Below are positions 28,621 through 38,586 of a stretch of 64,000 bases of DNA, piece by piece. A program made the translations under genes and the position numbers. The stretch is taken from assembly GCF_947498635.1 (NCBI RefSeq), contig NZ_CANMKV010000003.1:115785-179784 (forward strand), read 5' to 3'. Numbering within the stretch: position 1 is the first letter of the stretch; every line of letters starts with the position of its first letter. This DNA comes from an uncultured Microbulbifer sp. GTDB taxonomy: Bacteria; Pseudomonadota; Gammaproteobacteria; Pseudomonadales; Cellvibrionaceae. The notes under the pieces are model-generated. The model searched no databases and was not told where the DNA came from. It saw only the letters and a list, made by a program, of their open reading frames with translations.

Positions 28621-30120
28621 GTGAGTAAAGCGACGATAACCGCGGGATTTCAGATCCACGGTGACAAGGATAATGTGGGAGAAATAATGGATCTTGGCAG
28701 CGATAACCTGAAAGTCGCGATTCTGGGTGATTTCAGTGGGCGCTCCAGCCGCCGTCAGTGCGAACCGGAGACCATTGCCCAGCGCAGGGTGTACTTACTG
28801 AATCGCGATACCTTCGAAGGGGTGTTTAGCGATTTGGGGGTGAGTCTGCAATTGCCAGTGATGGATGAGCCTCTACGGCTGCCTTATTTCGATGATTTAC
28901 ACCCGGACTACCTTTACAGCCGCCTCCCCCTTTTCAATCATTTTATTGAACTGGGACAGCGCCTGTGCGACCCCACACAATTCCAGCAGGCCGCGGAAGA
29001 ACTTCGTCAATGGAAACCCGAGCTGCGTGAAGCCCCGAGTGAGACTGTAGGCTATTCAGCTGAGCAGTCCGTACTCGATGAAATCCTCGCAGCGGGTCGT
29101 GCCCGCCAAGCCAGGGATAGCGGCAGCGCGTTTCAGGTGGATAAGTTGATCAGAGACATTGTCGCGCCCTACGTGCAAAAGAGCACAGACCCGCGTCAGG
29201 ATGAGTATTTAAATGCGCTGGCTGAGGCCACTTCAGAGACCATGCGCAAAGTGATGCATCACAGTGACTTTCGCCAACTCGAGGCGAGTTGGCTCAGCCT
29301 GCATTTTCTGATGAGGCGCCTTGATGAGCACCCAAACCTAGAGTTACACCTGATAGACGTCAGCAAAGAAGAGCTGCTTGCTGACTTCGCCAGTGCTGAG
29401 AGCGACCTGGAAAAATCGCAGGTATTCAAGTTGCTGGTGGAGCGTGAGACCGCCGCGGGCAATCGCCCTTACAACCTCGTACTGGGTGATTTTTACATCA
29501 CCGACGAGGAGCGCGATCTGCACCTGCTGATCGACCTCTCCACAATCTCAGAGGCGGCTGGTAGCGCGCTGCTTCTGGGCGGCGATACTAAGCTGGCCGG
29601 TTGCCCTAACCTAGCGGGCTCAGTCGATCCGGATGACTGGTGCTACCCCTTGAGTGAACGCTTTGCAGAAAGCTGGCAGGCAGTGCGGGATTATTCCGCA
29701 AGTGAATACGTGGCCCTGGCCGCCCCCCGGTTTATGCTGCGTCTGCCGTTTGGGCGTGAGACCTCAACCACAGAGCATTTCAACTTTGAAGAGCTGACCC
29801 CAGAACAGGGACATCAATATTATCAGTGGGGCAATAGCGCCTACCTGCTCACCCTGGCAATCTGTCAGGGCTTTTCCTCCACTGGCAAACTCCAGGTGCC
29901 CGCTTCAGCAACCTATGAAAGTCTGCCACTGCACCTGCGCAAGCTGCCCCAGGGGCAGTGGATCACCCCCTGCGCGGAAGCACTGCTTACCGACCGTGCA
30001 GCTGCAGAATTTACTCAGGCAGGGTTGAGCACTATGCGCTCTGTTCAGGGGCGGGACCAGATAGTCTTGCCGAGCCTGAGGTCTCTCGCTGGCAGTGCCT
30101 TAAAAGGCCCTTGGGGCTAA
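28621..30120 (+). CDS. TssB-TssC-like fused sheath protein
   Basis: A 499-residue protein combining a TssB/VipA-like start (LKVAILGDFSGR at residues 30-41, then RVYLLNRDTFEGVF; compare [12 protein letters not shown] in the true TssB of this cluster) with a TssC/VipB-like remainder. The TssC core mark DFRQLEASWLSL corresponds to [12 protein letters not shown] of the canonical TssC at 42955. Length equals a TssC, so the VipA part replaces or extends its N-terminus. GTG 28621 is chosen; TTG 28615 is possible. It is the first T6SS gene of the block, ahead of tagH. It could cap, regulate or substitute in the sheath; function inferred only. Confidence 0.8.
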   Translation: MSKATITAGFQIHGDKDNVGEIMDLGSDNLKVAILGDFSGRSSRRQCEPETIAQRRVYLLNRDTFEGVFSDLGVSLQLPVMDEPLRLPYFDDLHPDYLYSRLPLFNHFIELGQRLCDPTQFQQAAEELRQWKPELREAPSETVGYSAEQSVLDEILAAGRARQARDSGSAFQVDKLIRDIVAPYVQKSTDPRQDEYLNALAEATSETMRKVMHHSDFRQLEASWLSLHFLMRRLDEHPNLELHLIDVSKEELLADFASAESDLEKSQVFKLLVERETAAGNRPYNLVLGDFYITDEERDLHLLIDLSTISEAAGSALLLGGDTKLAGCPNLAGSVDPDDWCYPLSERFAESWQAVRDYSASEYVALAAPRFMLRLPFGRETSTTEHFNFEELTPEQGHQYYQWGNSAYLLTLAICQGFSSTGKLQVPASATYESLPLHLRKLPQGQWITPCAEALLTDRAAAEFTQAGLSTMRSVQGRDQIVLPSLRSLAGSALKGPWG

Positions 30121-30266
30121 AAGTGTTCCCCGGCTGCGGAAACTCCTGAGCCGGATTTGAATTTATTATGTGACCGGCAAATTTGCCCCGATCAATTCGC
30201 CTACTTCTGTGTGGCTCTAGTCCAGGAGGGGGTGCGAAGTACATCAACTGTGTGAGTCAGGAAGAC

Positions 30267-32051
30267 ATGGATCTAATTCTCTCAGTATTGGCCGACCCCG
30301 CGGGAGCCAATATGCTCAAGCACACCAAGCTGTTTACGAAAGAGGGGGGCAGTCTGGGCCGCTCTGCGGATAACAACTGGGTGTTGCCCGATCCCGAACG
30401 TGTCGTCTCATCTCAGCACGCACAAATTTCTTTTAGCGGAAATCAGTTTTTCCTGACTGATACCAGTACCAACGGTACCTATCACAACGATGGAGACAAC
30501 CCGCTGGGAAAAGGGAATAAAATCCCTTTAAACGAGGGCGATATCATCAATGTTGGGGATTACCGCCTCAAGGTGACGTTGCGCCAGCCACAGGCCGAGA
30601 GCGATTTACCCAAAGGGCTGGACAGTGCCGATTTTCTCGATACCTCAGACCGCACCACGTTCAACGCCAGCGCTATGGCCAAGATGCAGAGTCAGGCCGA
30701 GGCCAAGCAGTTAGATAACTGGCTTGAGCCGGGCGGCAGTAGTGATATATCCCAGTCCGGTGAGTGGGGGTATATCGCTTCGGGCAGCCCAAATGCTCCC
30801 TCCCAAGAAGGTTTACTGGGGGCTGAATCGGGCCCGCTCGATCCCCTTTCCGCTTTTGAACAACCTCAGTCTTTGGGCCTGACAGACACTCCCGGCTTTG
30901 CTTCCTTTGGCTCTGAGCCTCAAGGGCAGGGTGCTTCCGGGCAGTGGTCGGATGATGAGTGGTGGAAAGATGGCAGTGACCAGGATCATGTGCCGGCAGA
31001 TCGTCATGCGGTGCATATCGCTCCGCAAGCCCGGGCGCAACCGGTAGAGGTACCACCGGCTGCACCGCCACAGCCCCCCCAGCCGCAACCTTTCCAGGCG
31101 CCTCCGATACAACCGCAAGCGGCACCAGTGCCGCCGCGGCCGCAAGTTGCCGCCTCCCAACAGCCACAATACGCTCCTCCCCAGGCGCCAGTGACACCAC
31201 CGCCGCCTACGGCACAAGCCCAGCCACAGGCACCACAGAACCAAGTACCACTGGGTCCGCAGGATAATCCTTTTGCGGATTCTTTCGCCGAGATTCAGGG
31301 GCAGCAAGTGGCAGGTGCGCCGGGATTCGATACCGCACAGGCACCCGTCGCGAGCCCAGCTGGTTTTGCCGCTCAGGGGCAGCGTTTTTCTTCGTTACAG
31401 CAGGCGGGTAACCCACAGAGTCCGGCTTCTGAAGTGCCGGTCCAGCCAGCGCCACCTCCCGAGGCACCAGCTACTCCGAGATCCAGCGTGTTGGCGTCGA
31501 CGCTGGGTCTGTCTATGAATCCAGCCCAGCAACAACTGGCGGATCAGCAGGCCGCGGAAATTGTTCGCGAAACGGTTGCGCGTCTGATTGACCTCCTGCG
31601 CGCGCGCAGCAGCATCAAAAATGAGTTGCGGGTACAGCGCACCATGATTCAAACAGAGGCGAATAACCCGCTGAAGTTTAGTGCTACAGAGCGGGATGCG
31701 CTGGAGGCGATGTTTGCGGGTAACGGTGCTTTTTTACAGCCCAAAGAGGCGGTGCAGGATAGTTTCGATGATCTATCCGATCATCAGGTCGCGGTATTGG
31801 CGGGAATGCGAGCGGGTTACAGCGCGATGTTGCAGTATTTCAGTCCGGGCAATATCGAGCGGCGCCTGGGCAACACTTCCGGTGTATTCGGCAATAAGAA
31901 TGCGAAGAAGTGGGAAGGTTTCAGCGCTATGTATCGGGATTTAGTGGGTGACCCGGATGCCTGCTACCGCAAGCTGTTTGGCGATGAGTTTGCGGCGACT
32001 TATGAAAACCAACTGTCTGAATTGAAGAATGCCAGACAGCTAAATAATTAA
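30267..32051 (+). CDS. tagH: T6SS FHA-domain protein TagH/Fha
   Basis: FHA proteins bind phosphothreonine and act as the target switch between PpkA and the T6SS membrane complex. The FHA domain is at about 25-95 (GSLGRSADNNWVL, SSQHAQI, DTSTNGTYHN). A long proline/glutamine/alanine-rich linker (about 255-400) leads to a conserved C-terminal domain (about 430-594) with LIDLLRARSSIKNELRV and FGNKNAKKWEGFSAMYRD. ATG 30267 has AGGAAG five bases upstream; an 84-base upstream extension is open but not family-like. The 594-residue protein is followed by tssJ after 24 bases. Confidence 0.93.
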   Translation: MDLILSVLADPAGANMLKHTKLFTKEGGSLGRSADNNWVLPDPERVVSSQHAQISFSGNQFFLTDTSTNGTYHNDGDNPLGKGNKIPLNEGDIINVGDYRLKVTLRQPQAESDLPKGLDSADFLDTSDRTTFNASAMAKMQSQAEAKQLDNWLEPGGSSDISQSGEWGYIASGSPNAPSQEGLLGAESGPLDPLSAFEQPQSLGLTDTPGFASFGSEPQGQGASGQWSDDEWWKDGSDQDHVPADRHAVHIAPQARAQPVEVPPAAPPQPPQPQPFQAPPIQPQAAPVPPRPQVAASQQPQYAPPQAPVTPPPPTAQAQPQAPQNQVPLGPQDNPFADSFAEIQGQQVAGAPGFDTAQAPVASPAGFAAQGQRFSSLQQAGNPQSPASEVPVQPAPPPEAPATPRSSVLASTLGLSMNPAQQQLADQQAAEIVRETVARLIDLLRARSSIKNELRVQRTMIQTEANNPLKFSATERDALEAMFAGNGAFLQPKEAVQDSFDDLSDHQVAVLAGMRAGYSAMLQYFSPGNIERRLGNTSGVFGNKNAKKWEGFSAMYRDLVGDPDACYRKLFGDEFAATYENQLSELKNARQLNN

Positions 32052-32075
32052 TTGATCGAAAAGAGGGAATGACTC

Positions 32076-32693
32076 GTGTCGATGGGAAAACTATTACAAC
32101 TCACCCTGTTGGGAATATTAGTGGTTAGTTTAGCAGCTTGTCAGACCACCAGGCGCACCCTGAACCTGGACACCACAGTGGAGCTGTCGGTCGAGATTCG
32201 CGAAGACGTCAACCCCGATGACGACGGCCGCGCTTCACCGGTGGTGGTACGGGTGTTTATGCTTGCAGATGACCGCCAGTTTGCGCGAGAGGATTTTCTC
32301 AACTTGTATGAAAATGCGGAATCCCGCCTCGGTAAGGATCTGCTGGATACCGTTATCCTGAAAGAGTTTGCCCCCGGCGAGCAACGTGTAGAAGAGCTAC
32401 CGTTGAGTCCGGATGTGAAGTACATCGGTCTACTGGCGGAATTTGTCCAGTACCAACAAGCCGATGCTTTGATGGTGCTCCCTATTACTGACCACAAGAA
32501 AAATACTTACCAAGTGGCCCTAGCGGATACTCGTATCGGCACACCAGATAATATTGCCAAGCGGAGACGCGGGATTGTCTCGCCCCTGTCGCGCAACGAT
32601 GCAGGCAAGGGAAGCGATGATACGATAACGATTTCCAGCGAGGACTATGAGCTGATGAAAAAACGCCTTCAGGAAGCCGAACAGTCCAAGTAG
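32076..32693 (+). CDS. tssJ: T6SS outer-membrane lipoprotein TssJ
   Basis: TssJ anchors the T6SS membrane complex to the outer membrane and contacts the periplasmic part of TssM. The 205-residue protein has a lipoprotein signal with lipobox SLAAC (Cys22 from the GTG start). A transthyretin-like beta fold follows, with RVFMLADDRQFAREDFLNLYENA and the conserved LPLSPDVKYIGLLAEF. GTG 32076 follows AAGAGGGA at a proper distance; ATG 32082 would also leave the signal intact. The tail beyond residue about 160 is charged and longer than in minimal TssJ proteins. Confidence 0.93.
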   Translation: MSMGKLLQLTLLGILVVSLAACQTTRRTLNLDTTVELSVEIREDVNPDDDGRASPVVVRVFMLADDRQFAREDFLNLYENAESRLGKDLLDTVILKEFAPGEQRVEELPLSPDVKYIGLLAEFVQYQQADALMVLPITDHKKNTYQVALADTRIGTPDNIAKRRRGIVSPLSRNDAGKGSDDTITISSEDYELMKKRLQEAEQSK

Positions 32694-32771
32694 GGCACTG
32701 CCCATTTTGTCGCTCAGCCCCGTTTTAATTAAGCCCTATTCCGTTCGGTTAGGGCTTTACAAGGAAGACTT

Positions 32772-34109
32772 ATGTCGGCTAACAACAAGGTGATTTGGAG
32801 TGAGGGCATGTTCTTGCGCCCTCAGCACTTCCAGCAACAGGATCGCTATCTCGAGCAACTGGTCGAAGCGCGCACGGCTTCACTGGGCCCCTACACCTGG
32901 GGGGTTCTCGAATTGGCGATCGATAGCGAACCGCTCTCGATGGGCAAGATTTCACTATCCCGCGTGCGGGCAATATTCCCCGATGGTACGCCCATCCTGG
33001 CACCGGAGAATGAGATTCTGCCGGATGTTTTGGATGTGCCGGTAAATGCCCGCGACGAGATTGTTTATTTGTGTGTGCCGATGAAGCGTCCAGGTAGCCA
33101 GGAGTCTATTCGCGATCAGGAAGACTTCCCCCAGGCGCGCTTCCAGACCGCAAACTTTGATGCGCGCAATAGTGCCGCGGCTTCGGGTGAGTCCGCGCGT
33201 ATTCAAGTGGGCAAGCTGCGTGTGTGCCTGAAATTGGAGAGCGATGATCTCAGCGGTTACGCGGCTATTGGTATTGCCAGGATACGCGAGCGCCAACCGG
33301 AAAAGCCGGTCGAGCTGGACACAGACTATATCCCGCCACTACTGAATACCGAAACCTCCCCGGTAATTAAAGCTTATATCGAAGAAGTTAAAGGCCTTTT
33401 GGATCACCGCGGCTCGGCCTTGGGGCACCGCCTGAGTGACAGTGGCCGCAGTGGCTCTGCCGAAATTGCCGATTATCTGTTGCTGCAGGTACTGAACCGC
33501 TTTGAGCCGCTGCTCAAACAGATTACTGGGCAACCGCGCCTGCACCCGCACAGTCTGTTTGTGGAGCTCTTGCAATTGGCCGGTGAGCTATCGACCTTTA
33601 CCTCGTCGACCAAGCGCCCGCCGGAAATTCCAAATTATGCTCACGAAAACCTACAGCTGAGTTTTGCCGGTTTATTCTCGGCCCTGCGCCAGTCCCTCTC
33701 CACGGTTCTAGAGCAAACTGCAATCGCCATGGAGTTGGTACAGAGAAAATTTGGTATCTATGTAGCGCCAATTTCCGATCCTTCACTACTCAAGACCGCG
33801 AGTTTTGTTATGGCGGCCAAAGCGGATATGCCCGGCGATCTGCTACGCAGCCGTTTCCCTACCCAGACCAAGGTGGCACCGGTAGAAGCTATTCGCGAGT
33901 TGATTTCCGCCCAGTTGCCGGGGTTGTCACTGCGCCCACTACCGGTGGCACCCAGACAAATTCCCTACCACGCGGGCTTCACCTATTTCGAACTGGAGCG
34001 CAGCGGTGAGCTGTGGCAGGCGATGCAGAGGTCTGGTGGCTTTGCGGTGCATCTCGGAGCGGAATTTCCGGGTCTGACCATGGAGCTTTGGGCCATAAGG
34101 AATAACTGA
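32772..34109 (+). CDS. tssK: T6SS baseplate protein TssK
   Basis: TssK forms trimers that link the baseplate to the TssLM membrane complex. The 445-residue protein begins with the diagnostic VIWSEGMFLRPQHFQQQDRY segment (residues about 6-26, given in part here as SEGMFLRPQHFQQQDRY) and includes HPHSLFVELLQLAGEL and the C-terminal IPYHAGFTYFELER motif. ATG 32772 has AAGGAAG upstream. It ends one base before tssL starts. Confidence 0.96.
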   Translation: MSANNKVIWSEGMFLRPQHFQQQDRYLEQLVEARTASLGPYTWGVLELAIDSEPLSMGKISLSRVRAIFPDGTPILAPENEILPDVLDVPVNARDEIVYLCVPMKRPGSQESIRDQEDFPQARFQTANFDARNSAAASGESARIQVGKLRVCLKLESDDLSGYAAIGIARIRERQPEKPVELDTDYIPPLLNTETSPVIKAYIEEVKGLLDHRGSALGHRLSDSGRSGSAEIADYLLLQVLNRFEPLLKQITGQPRLHPHSLFVELLQLAGELSTFTSSTKRPPEIPNYAHENLQLSFAGLFSALRQSLSTVLEQTAIAMELVQRKFGIYVAPISDPSLLKTASFVMAAKADMPGDLLRSRFPTQTKVAPVEAIRELISAQLPGLSLRPLPVAPRQIPYHAGFTYFELERSGELWQAMQRSGGFAVHLGAEFPGLTMELWAIRNN

Positions 34110-34110
34110 C

Positions 34111-34977
34111 ATGAGCAATGACGGCTTCTCCCCTCCACAGGCACCGAATGCCGGTGACAGAACTGTAATGATCCCGACCCCTGGCGCCGCAGCTCCGGCG
34201 CAGCCGGGCCCGGCTGCCCAGCCGCAGTTTTTTGCCAATCCCGGCAGCTCGGCAGACATGCAGATCCGCAACAGCTTGAACCCGCTGGTTTCCGCTGCCT
34301 CCAAGTTACTGGGGGTGGTTATCAAGCTGCGCACAACCATGAATCACACCAATGTGCCGGACCTACACAAGCGCCTTACCAAGGAAATCCAGGCCTTTGA
34401 GCGGGAGTCCAAACAGCTGGGTCTCGCACCGGAGACTGTACTTACCGCCCGCTATCTGCTGTGTACCGTGGTCGATGAGGTGGTATTGACTACGCCCTGG
34501 GGAACAGCGAGTGGTTGGAGCCAGCACTCTCTGCTCAGTCTGTTCCACAAGGAGACATTTGGTGGGGAAAAATGCTTCGCTATTTTACAGCGCATGTTGG
34601 AAACCCCGGCTTCCCACCTCGAATTATTGGAGCTTTTCTACCTCTGCCTGAGCTTGGGTTTCCAGGGAAAATATCGTCTGGTACAGCGGGGTCACGAACA
34701 GATAGAGCAGATTCGCGATGAGCTGTATCGCACCATAGAGCAGCATAAAACGGCGATGGACCGGGATCTGTCGCCGCACTGGCAGGGTTGTGTAGAGCGT
34801 AAATCGCGCCTGATTCACTACGTGCCGTTGTGGGTCATTATGAGTGTCGCTGTGGGATTGTTGATGGCTACATACAGCGGTTATCGCTGGTGGCTTTACG
34901 AAACGACCACGCCTGTTGCTGATCGTGTGGTGGAACTATCCGGCAGTGACAGCGAAACCCCGCAAGGGGATGGGTGA
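34111..34977 (+). CDS. tssL: T6SS membrane protein TssL (DotU/IcmH type)
   Basis: TssL is a bitopic inner-membrane partner of TssM. After a proline/alanine-rich N-terminus (about 1-45) the cytoplasmic hook domain contains LNPLVSAASKLLGVV, ARYLLCTVVDEVVLTTPWG and LLELFYLCLSLGFQGKYR. A single membrane helix sits near the C-terminus (about 237-265). There is no OmpA-like peptidoglycan-binding extension, so anchoring must rely on other proteins. It has 288 residues and is tightly packed between tssK and tssM. Confidence 0.96.
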   Translation: MSNDGFSPPQAPNAGDRTVMIPTPGAAAPAQPGPAAQPQFFANPGSSADMQIRNSLNPLVSAASKLLGVVIKLRTTMNHTNVPDLHKRLTKEIQAFERESKQLGLAPETVLTARYLLCTVVDEVVLTTPWGTASGWSQHSLLSLFHKETFGGEKCFAILQRMLETPASHLELLELFYLCLSLGFQGKYRLVQRGHEQIEQIRDELYRTIEQHKTAMDRDLSPHWQGCVERKSRLIHYVPLWVIMSVAVGLLMATYSGYRWWLYETTTPVADRVVELSGSDSETPQGDG

Positions 34978-35030
34978 CACTCGGACTGAATTGATCCGGT
35001 GCCGCTTGAGCCCGGGAGATGGAGCTATTC

Positions 35031-38000
35031 ATGAAACGCTTGCGCGATTTTTTTACCAACAAGTGGGTGCTCGGCATTATCGGCCTTGCGGCACTGTCCG
35101 CCCTCATTTGGTTTGGGGCGAACTATATTAAGTTTGGCAGTGACAACGCCACGCTTTCCCATACCGTTCGCATAACCATCATCGTATTTATTTTTGCCAT
35201 CTGGCTGGTGTGGAACCTGAGCCAGTGGCTTGTGGAGCGGCGCCAAAACCAGGCGCTAATCAAGGGTATTGAGGAGTCCCAGGCGGATACTCAGGACCCG
35301 GATGAAGAGCACTCCCGCGAAGAGCTCGATGCCCTGTCGGGGCGTTTCCGCGAGGCTATGGGTGTTCTACGCAATGCCCGCTTCAAGTCGGAGAAGGGCA
35401 AAGTTTCCCTATACCAGCTGCCCTGGTACGTCATTATCGGCCCGCCCGGATGCGGAAAAACCACGGCCCTGGTGAATTCCGGGCTCGAGTTTCCCCTGGC
35501 ACAGAGTCACGGCAAAGAGGCTCTGGGTGGCGTTGGTGGTACGCGAAACTGCGACTGGTGGTTTACCAATGAAGCTGTGCTGATTGATACCGCCGGCCGC
35601 TACACCACACAGGATAGTCACCGGGTGTACGACAATAGCGCCTGGCAAGCATTTTTGGGACTACTCAAACGTTACCGTCGCCGCCGTCCAATAAATGGCG
35701 CACTGGTGGCGATTAGCTTACAGGACCTGATGGTGCAGACCGATGAGCAGCGCCAGCATCAAGCCAAGACTATTCGCCAGCGCGTGAACGAACTCCAGCA
35801 GCAGTTGGGCATCCGCTTTCCTATCTATCTCACCTTTACCAAGTGTGACTTGGTGGCGGGATTCAGTGAGTTTTTCGACAACCTGTCCCAAGCCGAACGC
35901 GAACAGGTTTGGGGGGTAAGCTTTCCTCGCGAAGCCAATGCAACGGTCGGTGCGCCATTGGATAATTTCCGGGCCGAGTTTAACCAGTTGATTGAGCGGT
36001 TGAATCAGCGGGTACTGTGGCGGGTACACCAGGAGCGCAACGTGGAGAAACGTGCCCTGTTGCAGGGATTCCCCGCTCGCATGGAGAGTCTATCGGAAAT
36101 CCTATCAGACTTTATCAAGCAGACCTTTGAGCCGAATCGCTATGAAACGGTGCCCATGGTCCGTGGGATTTACTTTACCAGTGGCACACAGGAGGGTAGC
36201 CCGGTAGACCGTATGATGGCAGCGGTAACTGCGGATTTTGGCCTGGAGCGCAGTGTCGGGCCCAAGTTTCAGGGCGTGGGTAAGAGTTTCTTCCTACACC
36301 GGTTGCTTAAGGATGTGGTATTCCCAGAGGCGGAGTTGGTTGGGGTTAACCGTAAGGTGGAGAGCGCTAACCAGTGGCTGCGCAGGGGTGTATACGCAAC
36401 ATTGGCGGTGGCATTTGTGGGTTCGATTTTCCTCTGGAGCGGCAGCCTTGCGTCAAACAAGCTGTCTATGGGCGAAGTCAATGACAGCCTCGCGGCTTAT
36501 CAGCAGGCGGAGGGGGAACTCAAAGGCAAGAGACCCACGCCTGCCAGTGCGCTGAAGATGCTGGAGCCTCTGCGTCATGCCACTTCGGTGTACGATCGTG
36601 AGGAGCACCCATGGATTTCCAATCTGGGCCTGTATGACAACCGTATCGACCAGGCGGTGGATGCGCTCTATCGTCACAAGCTCGAAACCGTTTTTCTGCC
36701 GGCGCTAATGCGGGATATAGAAAGTAATCTGAACCGCTTGGGGAGTGATGATCCTGCGCTGGTGAGCACACTCAAAACTTATCTGATGTTCTTCAATCCG
36801 GATAAGTTGGATATTGCCAGTATCGATGCATATTACAGTGCCCGCTGGGAACGCCAGTTGCCGGGAGAGGCTAAAGAGCAGGACAAGCTACGCTTTCACC
36901 TCGGTCAATTACTGGCCCGCCCCATTCCCGCCGATGTCCAGCAAAACGAGCGAGTCGTCGCCCGTGCCCGACAGCAGTTACGCCGTATTCCAGTGCCGCA
37001 AAGGCTCTTTGCACAACTGCAGAATAGCGATTTGGGCCAAACCTCTGTGGATTTATATCAGGAAATTGGTGGAGACACTCAGCAGGTGTTTGGTTTGAAC
37101 GCCACTGATCCGCGTTTCAGCATTCCTTTCCTGTACACCAAGGCGGGCTACAAGGAGATGGATTTTGGCGCAGACTCCCAGCTGATGACCAATATGGCCG
37201 AAGAGCGCTGGATTTATGGCGGTGATCTCAGTGGCGAGGACTTCACCGAAGCCGATCGGGAGAAACTCGGAGAGGATGTAAAACGCATTTATTTGGGCGA
37301 GTACCTGCAGCGCTGGCAATCTTTTCTCGGTGGTTTCAGTATCCAGAGATTTAAAAGTACTTCTCAGGCGCTGGAGGTGCTCTCGACACTGTCCGATCCG
37401 ATTTACTCACCGCTGTTAGCGGTTACTGAAATTACCTCAGACAATACTCGCTTGACGCCTCGGCCAGAACTGCCAGTGGATGCCAGGGGTGTGCCATTGC
37501 CGGTATCCAGTACAACACGCCGGTTGGGCGGTGCGGCACTAGAGGGTGCGACAGGGGCGCTGAAGGATCACTACAAGCCCAACATTGTCGATGTGCGCTT
37601 TGAGGAGATACAGCGTATTACCCAGAGTGAAAAAGGCCGGCCGGCGCGAGTTCAGGAGTATCTCCTGACCATCAACAAAATTCAGGAGTACCTCACTGAG
37701 ATCGATAGCGCTCCAGACTCCAATGAGGCTGCCTTCGCCAGGGCCAAGATACGTTTTGCTGGGGGCGGGGATGCAATTAAGCAACTCAGGGTAAAAGCGG
37801 CCAATGCGCCGGCACCTTTCGATCAGTGGCTCACCGGTATCGCCGATAGCGCCTGGGCATTGGTAATGTCTAAGGCCAAGGGCCACCTCAATCGAGTGTG
37901 GCGTGAGCAGGTATACCTCAGCTACGCCAATAGTCTGGCTAATCGATACCCACTGCGCAGTGATCGAGATCAGGAAGTACCAGTTATTGAGTTTAACCAG

Positions 38001-38570
38001 TACTTCATGCCAGGTGGTATTGAGCAGAAATTTGTAAGTGAGTACTTGAAGCCTTTTATCGATACAAGAAATTGGCGGGTTAAGTATGTTGAAGGCCAGG
38101 AAATGAGCCTCTCCAGAGAAACTCTCTCTCAATTACGTAGGGCGGAAAAAATCCGTAAGACCTTCTTTAAAGCCGGGAAAAACGCTTCTTATTCGTTCCG
38201 TATAGAACCTACCAAGCTGGATTCTGGTGTTCGTCTTTTTGAGCTGGAGTTGGGTGATCAGCGGATCCCTTATTCTCATGGCCCCAAGACCAGTAAAAAG
38301 CTCACTTGGCGCGGTGGAGAGAGTAATCGGGCGAGAATTATTTTTGAGGATCTTAACGAGACCGTGCACCGCAAGCACTTTGAAGGTGACTGGGCATGGT
38401 ATCGATTGCTCGCAAGTTCAGAACTAGAAGTAGGGCGAAGCAATGCTGAGCGTCTGGTGACTTTCTCGGAAGAAGGGCGCAAGGCACAATTCAGGTTGGT
38501 GGCTTCGAATGTAAACAACCCGTTTGATCGAAGCCTGCTGCGTGGCTATCGCTGCCCGGAAACTCTGTAG
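35031..38570 (+). CDS. tssM: T6SS inner-membrane protein TssM (IcmF)
   Basis: TssM spans the inner membrane and periplasm to meet TssJ. The 1179-residue protein has membrane helices near 11-32, 43-66 and 450-470. A cytoplasmic NTPase-like domain lies between the last two with Walker A GPPGCGKTTA at 137-146, GGTRNCDWWFTNEAVLIDTAG and FTKCDL. The long periplasmic part follows, ending in the beta-rich C-terminal domain (LTWRGGESNRARI, GDWAWYRLL). ATG 35031 has GGAG six bases upstream; ATG 35019 is in frame. tagF follows after 16 bases. Confidence 0.96.
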   Translation: MKRLRDFFTNKWVLGIIGLAALSALIWFGANYIKFGSDNATLSHTVRITIIVFIFAIWLVWNLSQWLVERRQNQALIKGIEESQADTQDPDEEHSREELDALSGRFREAMGVLRNARFKSEKGKVSLYQLPWYVIIGPPGCGKTTALVNSGLEFPLAQSHGKEALGGVGGTRNCDWWFTNEAVLIDTAGRYTTQDSHRVYDNSAWQAFLGLLKRYRRRRPINGALVAISLQDLMVQTDEQRQHQAKTIRQRVNELQQQLGIRFPIYLTFTKCDLVAGFSEFFDNLSQAEREQVWGVSFPREANATVGAPLDNFRAEFNQLIERLNQRVLWRVHQERNVEKRALLQGFPARMESLSEILSDFIKQTFEPNRYETVPMVRGIYFTSGTQEGSPVDRMMAAVTADFGLERSVGPKFQGVGKSFFLHRLLKDVVFPEAELVGVNRKVESANQWLRRGVYATLAVAFVGSIFLWSGSLASNKLSMGEVNDSLAAYQQAEGELKGKRPTPASALKMLEPLRHATSVYDREEHPWISNLGLYDNRIDQAVDALYRHKLETVFLPALMRDIESNLNRLGSDDPALVSTLKTYLMFFNPDKLDIASIDAYYSARWERQLPGEAKEQDKLRFHLGQLLARPIPADVQQNERVVARARQQLRRIPVPQRLFAQLQNSDLGQTSVDLYQEIGGDTQQVFGLNATDPRFSIPFLYTKAGYKEMDFGADSQLMTNMAEERWIYGGDLSGEDFTEADREKLGEDVKRIYLGEYLQRWQSFLGGFSIQRFKSTSQALEVLSTLSDPIYSPLLAVTEITSDNTRLTPRPELPVDARGVPLPVSSTTRRLGGAALEGATGALKDHYKPNIVDVRFEEIQRITQSEKGRPARVQEYLLTINKIQEYLTEIDSAPDSNEAAFARAKIRFAGGGDAIKQLRVKAANAPAPFDQWLTGIADSAWALVMSKAKGHLNRVWREQVYLSYANSLANRYPLRSDRDQEVPVIEFNQYFMPGGIEQKFVSEYLKPFIDTRNWRVKYVEGQEMSLSRETLSQLRRAEKIRKTFFKAGKNASYSFRIEPTKLDSGVRLFELELGDQRIPYSHGPKTSKKLTWRGGESNRARIIFEDLNETVHRKHFEGDWAWYRLLASSELEVGRSNAERLVTFSEEGRKAQFRLVASNVNNPFDRSLLRGYRCPETL

Positions 38571-38586
38571 TTAGGGAGAGAGTGAC